Shown here: positions 59,381 to 64,000 of the stretch, one piece after another | How positions within the stretch are numbered: position 1 is the stretch's first letter | How the letters are laid out: every line of letters begins with the position of its first letter | Assembly (NCBI RefSeq): GCF_030717995.2 | Contig: NZ_CP157743.1 | Location: forward strand, 1,488,001 to 1,552,000 | DNA length: 64,000 nt | Direction: 5' to 3' | From: Methylomarinum sp. Ch1-1 | GTDB lineage: Bacteria; Pseudomonadota; Gammaproteobacteria; Methylococcales; Methylomonadaceae | Notes under the pieces: model-generated | Told to the model about the DNA's origin: nothing | Databases searched by the model: none | The model's input: the letters and a program-made list of their open reading frames with translations, nothing else | Program-made: the position numbers and the translations under genes

Positions 59381-59641
59381 ATGGCGACTACCGAAACATT
59401 CACCGTCAGAACCGAATCCGATGTCATTCATAATCTCGACCAGATGGCCGGATCACTGGACAGGTCACGCAATTATCTGGTCAACCAAGCCTTGAAAGAA
59501 TACCAGCAACATCACGCCTGGCCAATCGAGAAAGTCACTCAGGGCATTGTAGCCGCCGACCGTGGCGAACTGGTTGATCATGACGACATGATGCGTGAGC
59601 TGGAAGAACTGATCGACGAGAAAGCGAAAAGCCAAGCATGA
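59381..59641 (+). CDS. Ribbon-helix-helix antitoxin (ParD/CopG-like)
   Basis: 86 residues from the ATG at 59381 (an in-frame ATG 18 bases upstream is also possible; neither has a strong ribosome site). The ribbon-helix-helix reads ETFTVRTESDVIHNLDQMAG followed by SLDRSRNYLVNQALKEYQQH, and the acidic C-terminal half would bind a ParE-like toxin. It overlaps the toxin remnant by 4 bases (ATGA), the normal module layout. Confidence 0.85.
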   Translation: MATTETFTVRTESDVIHNLDQMAGSLDRSRNYLVNQALKEYQQHHAWPIEKVTQGIVAADRGELVDHDDMMRELEELIDEKAKSQA

Positions 59642-59879
59642 AAATCGTCTGGACCGAACCCGATCGACAGGATTTGCGGGAAATTTTCAACTACATCGCC
59701 GAAGCCCCCCCCCCCAGGGCCGCCCGGGCGTTGCTGCTCAAATCAAAGAGAGCGTCGGGGGGCAAGCAATATGCAGGTAGTCCGGCCGGGCAGAGTCGAC
59801 GGCGCCCGCGAGCTGATGCTGACGGAGCGCCTATATCCTGCCGTATCGGATGAAAGATCAGCAAATTCAGACAGATTGA
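59638..59879 (+). pseudogene. ParE/RelE-like toxin remnant, multiple frameshifts
   Basis: Starts KIVWTEPDRQDLREIFNYIA, the family N-terminus, then meets a run of 10 or more C near 59706. Later family text appears in other frames: RAARALL and QIKESVG, then RPGRVDGARELMLTE and finally YILPYRMKDQQIQ, ending near 59879. At least three frame changes are needed, so it is dead. The antitoxin is intact. Confidence 0.8.
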
Positions 59880-59990
59880 AATCCAACAACAGAGTTTCTT
59901 TTTCGCAGGCGGGCAGCTCAGTATTCGGGACAACACTCAATCGATAAATTTGTTCCATTCATAACAATAGGCGTAACTACTCCCCCATTC

Positions 59991-60062
59991 GTAGGGTGGA
60001 TAAGCGGAGCGCATCCACCGGGTCGGCATCTTTGGTGGATGCGCCCTTCAGGCTTATCCTCC
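59991..60062. repeat. Intergenic palindromic repeat
   Basis: Arms GGATAAGCGGAGCGCATCCACC and GGTGGATGCGCCCTTCAGGCTTATCC pair with a few mismatches, a pattern common in gammaproteobacterial intergenic DNA. The rest of 59880-60261 shows no gene I can support. Confidence 0.65.
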
Positions 60063-60339
60063 CTGCCGCGTTCGATAAGTGGGGCGAGCAGTTACCAATA
60101 GGCGCGAACATGGTATCGCTGACTGGCATAAGCGAGATGATTAGGAGCAATGGACAAATGCTGTATGCCTTCCTTGGCAGGTTATCCCAGTTACCTGTTA
60201 CCAGAGTAAGTCAAAAGCTCTGAAATGGAAAGTAACTGCGTCACCGCGAGGTGGGGTGGGGCAGTAATTCCCATGTCATCAGTTTGAGTATTTTTGCAGG
60301 GTTTAGGGCATGAGGTGTGTCTGTCGAGGAGCGCCGTAA

Positions 60340-60405
60340 ACCCAGCACCTAAATTATCCTGGAATGTAAAATAAGTCCTGTAGCCATGGAATTTAGGTGC
60401 TGGGT
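60340..60405. mobile_element. Family C mini-element nested in family A copy 6
   Basis: 66-bp core with the 15-bp inverted ends, inserted at the same family A position as the copy at 17899-17965. The interior is nearly identical to that copy. Confidence 0.82.
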
Positions 60406-60574
60406 AAACCCATCCCTGGGGGCTTGACGGCAGCATCCTTGCTGCCGACATCCTCGCCAAACACACCCCATGCCCTTTTTGAACGCCAAAGTGATGATAT
60501 GGACTCCTCTCCACCCTCTAACGGTGTCACAATACACCTACTAACAACTTAAACAGAACAAAGAGGAGTTCGAG

Positions 60575-61589
60575 ATGAATCTTAACGTAGTGGGTTTAGA
60601 TATTGCAAAACTAGTGTTTCATATGTTCATGATGCAAGACGGCAAAGCAAAGAAAAAGAAATTGAAACGGTCGGAACTGTTGGCCTTTGTGGCTCAGATG
60701 CCGGTGAGCGTGATCGCGATGGAAGCCTGCGGCGGCGCTCATCATTGGGCCCGGGCATTTCAGGCCCTGGGCCACGAAGTAGTGCTGTTGAATACTCGCT
60801 TCGTGAAGGCATTCGTGGTTGGCAATAAAAACGATTACAACGACGCCGAGGCGATTTACACGGCGGCCTGCCAGCCGAACAAACGCAGCGTGGCGATCAA
60901 AGGCATTGAGCAGCAAGACTTAGCCATGCTGCAAGGTGTCCGGCGAGGTAAGGTGGACGAACGCACGGCCTTGGTCAATCAAATGCGCGGTTATCTGGCT
61001 GAACGAGGCATCGTGCTGCCGCGTAGCGTGAATCAGTTCAGAAAACAACTGCCCAGTATTCTGGAGGACGGGGAAAATGACCTCAGCACGCTGAGCCGGA
61101 AGCTGTTTGCCGAGCAGTATCAAGCGCTGAAAGCCTTGGACGAAGCGATCCGGGCTCTGGACCGGGAAATTACGGCAGTATGCCAAAACAATGCCTTAGC
61201 CCGACGATTGCTTGACATACCGGGTATCGGTCCTTTTGACCGCCATTTTGGCCACGGCTGACGTCGGCGATGGCAAGGGTTATGATTCGAGCCGAGATTA
61301 CGCGGCCAGCTTGGGCGTGGTGCCAAGGCAGCACAGCAGCGGCGATAAGCAGGTATTACTGGGCATCAGTAAACGCGGCAACCGCCAATTGCGCACATCC
61401 TTGATTCACGGGGCAAGAGCGGTGCTGAAATACTGCGGTGACAAGAGCGACCCCTTGAGCCTGTGGCTCAAAGGCTTGATTGAACGGCGAGGCTTCAACA
61501 AAGCGGCCGTGGCTTTGGCCAACAAGAACGCCCGGATCATTTGGGCGCTGGCAACGCGTGGCGGCGATTACGTGCCACAAATGGCCTAA
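60575..61589 (+). pseudogene. IS110-family DEDD transposase, frameshifted
   Basis: N-terminal RuvC-like domain: NVVGLDIAKLVFHMFM (first Asp, residue 9), VIAMEACGGAHHWA (Glu) and GNKNDYNDAEAIYTAA (Asp pair). The C-terminal Transposase_20 part (DVGDGKGYDSSRDYAASLGV; SKRGNRQLRTSLIHGARAVL, with the likely catalytic Ser) is in another frame. The switch is at a TTTT run (61234-61237), where three T would give DIPGIGPLTAILATADV. Start ATG preceded by AGAGGAG. Confidence 0.88.
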
Positions 61590-61602
61590 GCCGATGAAAA
61601 CC

Positions 61603-61679
61603 GGGTTATCCACCCTTTGCCCACAAGCTCCGAGCACGATTGAAGGGCTCTACGCATGTGGACAAAGCGTGGATAACCC
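61603..61679 (+). ncRNA. Candidate bridge-RNA region of the IS110-like element
   Basis: Just after the transposase, a 23-base stem (61603-61625 with 61657-61679, about three mismatches) is formed by GGGTTATCCACCC... and its complement. IS1111-type elements are known to carry their bridge RNA in this 3' non-coding part (61590-61961). Exact RNA ends cannot be set from sequence alone; the call rests on position and structure. Confidence 0.4.
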
Positions 61680-62385
61680 TAACAACACTGTAGTAAACGA
61701 GTTCAACCAAATTGCGGAGGCAAGACTCTCAAAGTGATGACATTCAACAGGTCAGACCGGCGCTTTTAAAATCCGTTATTCCCGAAGATTCCTTGAAATC
61801 GGCAAAGTGATAGAGATAAAAGCGCGCGGATAGCTTCATCAGGGCCCGAAGGTCGATAAATACCTTCATCAAGAGGCCGAATATATGGCGGCAATCTCGA
61901 TCTCTGTTGGAAACATCATTTTTGAACAATCTTGGCTTGCAATTGGAGAGGAGTCCATATATGGGAATTGCTGGGGGTGGGGGGTAACTGGAAATGAACT
62001 GTCAGTCTGTAGTAAGGCAAACTCGTTTCGGTTCTATGTGGTGGCGAGCCTTCGGATTCATGGCGAAGCCTGGAACTCACGGATCACGCTGACTTGGCTA
62101 TTAAAGCGATGATCTGGCTGCATGGGATGTTTAGAGATTGAATGACAGGAAGGTAGTACGTAGCAAGCGGGGAGATCTGTGGGTTGTAGTGAACAACCGG
62201 CAGGAGTCAGAGCCCTCATAATAGTGAAGACGGATACAGACAGAGCCCTGTAGAGCTTGTGGGAAAGCCGAATCAGAAATCCCGACAGCTGGGCGTAGCG
62301 TGAAACCCGCTCTGTCTTACGCCTTGTAGCCATTCGAGACGAGCGGGAAGCAAAACCGCTTTTAGCCAAGGGGGGTAGGAAGATA

Positions 62386-63686
62386 GATGCAAACTGAACA
62401 TAACAAAGCAACCGAAGAGGTAGAATCCATAGTGTCAGAACAGACTAGACAGGAAACAGACACTGCGGCGCTACAGCAGTGTCCGGGGGTGAAAGCTGGA
62501 TTATGGACGGAGCGCATGTTGGCGGCACTGGGCAACGGGTCAAAGGAGGCAAATGGCATAGTTTGATGGACAAAATCTATGCGGAACGCACCTTGCTTCA
62601 GAGACAGCAGCCACGGATTCAGACCGGGCAGAGGTTGTAAAGACGCCTTAAGAGCGGTCGATGAATGGCTCAAAGCCGGTTACACCTGGGTTGTCGATGC
62701 CGATATCAAAGGCTACTTCGACCACATCAGTCATGACCTGCTGATGAGCAAAATCGGCGAGCCACTCGCAGACCGGCGCTTGCTCAGCTTGCTGGAAGCC
62801 TATTTAAAACAGGACATCATGACTGAATGCGAAAGCTGGACAGCCACACAGGGGACGCCGCAAGGGGCGGTACTGAGTCCTTTATTGGCCGCACTAACTA
62901 TTCAGTATCTTTCAGGGTTTAGGCAGTAGGTCATTGATTTCTCGGGACGCGTGAATACATCCATGGCAGCTAACAGCATCCTGCTTCACGCGGCACTTGC
63001 ACTTCCCTGTGCGGCGTAAGCTCTGACTGCAACGTCCTGTTGCAGACAGCCCGATAAATCAATAACCCACTCCCTCTGATAAAAGTACGCTGAATAATTA
63101 CCGAACATCTACCTCAATGAACTGGATCACCTGATCGGTGACAAGTATCGCATGGTGCGCTATGTGGATGACTTCGTCATCCTGGCAGCCAGCGAAGCGG
63201 AAGCCGACGCAGCTCTGATCGAAGTGAATCAGTGGATGGCGCACCACCAGTTGGAACTGCATGCATCCTGACAAGACAAGGATCGTCAACGAACAAGACG
63301 ACCCGAACGGATTCGACTTTCTGGGCTACACCTTCAAGAAGGGGTTGCGCTTAATCCGCAAGAAAAGCCTAAAGGCTATGCGGGATAAGATAAGAGCGCA
63401 TACCCTGCGAAGCCAGGGGGTTGGAATTGAAACCGTTATCGAACGACTCAATCCGATATTGCGGGGCTGGTTTAACTATTTTAAACACGTCCACAAGAGC
63501 GAGTTACAAGCAATGGACGGCTTTGTACGGCGCAGACTCAGAAGTAACTTGCGCAAGTACCAAAAGAAAGGGAGTGGGACAGGAAGGAACATCAGAGACC
63601 ATCAACAATGGCCAAATGCCTACTTCGCAAACCTGGGACTATTCACACTGATTGAAGCCCATGCGCAAGCGAGCCAATCCCGATGA
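62386..63686 (+). pseudogene. ltrA: Group II intron reverse transcriptase/maturase, disrupted
   Basis: Fragments in order: an N-terminus from 62386 (QTEHNKATEEVESIVSEQTR) that loses frame by one base near 62537; MDKIYAERTL; then a jump to HGFRPGRGCKDALRAVDEWL (about 100 residues missing); GTPQGAVLSPLLA; a family B element at 62895-63101; NELDHLIGDKYRMVRYVDDF with the RT active site YVDD; a 4-base duplication GCAT near 63262 that shifts frame; and the maturase X domain (IERLNPILRGWFNYFKHVHK). It cannot make an active protein. Confidence 0.88.
62895..63101. mobile_element. Family B foldback element (copy 3) inside the intron RT gene
   Basis: About 207 bp, with ends TAACTATTCAG and CTGAATAATTAC. 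It has about 48 extra bases in the middle (GGCAGCTAACAGCATCCTGC onwards) compared with the copy at 22254. No clear target duplication is left. It interrupts the RT between PLLA and the YLNELD block. Confidence 0.85.
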
Positions 63687-63843
63687 GGAAACTATCGACT
63701 GGAGAGCCGTGTGCGGGAGAACTGCATGCACGGTTCGGAGGGAGGGGAGAGCCTGAAACGGCTCTTCCCTACCCCTATAGTTATCATGGACGATGACTTA
63801 TACAACTATACTTATTACCAATCACTTATAGATGATTTGAAAG

Positions 63844-63912
63844 CGGCGCTTTACGCGCCGCAACAAATATATAAAGGGCGCTGAGTGTTTGTCTGACGCT
63901 CAGCGCCTTTGT
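63844..63912. terminator. Two hairpins after the intron, the second terminator-like
   Basis: A 7-bp stem GCGGCGC / GCGCCGC (63844-63862) and a longer one (about 63875-63912) pairing AAAGGGCGCTGAG with CTCAGCGCCTTT, then TGTCAT. The last 90 bases of the window hold no gene I can support. Confidence 0.55.
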
Positions 63913-64000
63913 CATATCTATGCTATGTTTAGGCGTTAGAAGTAATTTAATCATACCTCTCAAAAAATTTAGTTGATATCGATCGCCGCTATCGACCCAA

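Larger units (their letters stand above)
60494..61961 (+). mobile_element. IS110-family (IS1111-like) insertion sequence, about 1468 bp
   Basis: Boundaries follow from the split family A element. Inverted repeats ATGGACTCCTCTCC (60499-60512) and GGAGAGGAGTCCAT (61945-61958) are subterminal, 5 and 3 bases from the ends, a feature of the IS1111 subgroup. No duplication beyond an ambiguous TG. A 370-bp non-coding 3' part follows the transposase. The transposase has a frameshift. Confidence 0.82.
60262..61973. mobile_element. Family A element (copy 6) split by an IS110/IS1111-like element
   Basis: Left part 60262-60493 (with a nested family C, and 8 extra bases ATGTCATC near the left end), right part 61962-61973 (TGGGAATTGCTG). 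A 9-bp duplication GGGGTGGGG lies at 60253-60261 and 61974-61982, proving that both pieces belong to one insertion. The IS entered between GCCAAAGTG and GGAATTGCTG of the right end. Confidence 0.85.
61983..63778 (+). mobile_element. Group II intron, decayed, probably 5'-truncated
   Basis: Domain V is unmistakable at 63704-63737 (GAGCCGTGTGCGG, GAGA loop, CTGCATGCACGGTTC), and domain VI follows (GGGAGAGCC / GGCTCTTCCC), with the 3' end near 63778. A domain IV-like block (GCAGGAGTCAGAGCCCTCAT) lies near 62210. Only about 220 bases lie between the neighbouring element's target duplication and that block, too few for full domains I-III, so the 5' end is uncertain. The encoded protein is broken. 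Confidence 0.78.

Noticed and set aside
59996-60223. 75-residue frame over the palindromic repeat
   Set aside because: Begins inside an intergenic repeat, with no ribosome site and no recognisable domain.

Overview
The window reads as chromosome of a gammaproteobacterium. Housekeeping gene order (mlaFEDB-murA-hisGD, petABC-sspAB, kdsDC-lptCAB-rpoN-hpf-rapZ, minCDE) and protein style suggest a methanotroph-like member of the Methylococcales, but this placement is inferred from gene content only. Most genes are ordinary core genes; what makes the window unusual is a heavy load of small inverted-repeat elements, nested mobile elements and decayed genes.

Layout. 0-10.9 kb: end of hemX, hemY, a REP-associated tyrosine transposase (RAYT) inside a 98-bp direct duplication, ubiD and prlC, two paralogous cNMP-like/HDOD proteins and a divergent PilZ-like protein. 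11-18 kb: hemB-membrane protein-aroE, a stand-alone mlaC, cmoA-cmoB, a DUF1820 gene, sspA-sspB. 18-28 kb (minus strand): petABC, hisC, hisD, hisG, murA, mlaB, mlaD, mlaE, mlaF. 28.6-37.1 kb (plus strand): Ca/Na antiporter, kdsD, kdsC, lptC, lptA, lptB, rpoN, hpf, rapZ, mgtE. These make and export Kdo and LPS, supply sigma-54 and regulate envelope metabolism; together with mla the middle of the window is largely outer-membrane biogenesis. 37-43 kb: a small winged-helix protein, minE-minD-minC, an orphan ABC-type binding protein, a Pit phosphate transporter. 43-49.9 kb: TPP riboswitch-thiC, a small exported protein with a duplicated motif, a LysR regulator, a 51-bp tandem repeat array, and ppc with a frameshift. 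49.9-55.1 kb: a type I secretion-like operon (ABC, HlyD, TolC lipoprotein) whose ATPase lacks most catalytic residues. 55-64 kb is accessory: an IS4-like element, a 410-bp inverted-repeat element, an alpha-solenoid-like repeat protein, small unknown genes, a WGR protein, a toxin-antitoxin remnant, an IS110/IS1111-like element inside a small repeat element, and a decayed group II intron that has taken up another small element.

Four families of short foldback elements can be defined from the sequence itself. Family A (166 bp, termini CAGCAATTCCCA, 9-bp target duplications) has six insertions. Family B (157 bp, termini GTAACTATTCAG, 8-bp duplications) has three. Family C (about 67-bp core with perfect 15-bp inverted ends) is always found nested inside A or B. 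Family D (410 bp, 10-bp duplication) occurs once beside the IS4-like element. No autonomous partner for A, B or C is visible here.
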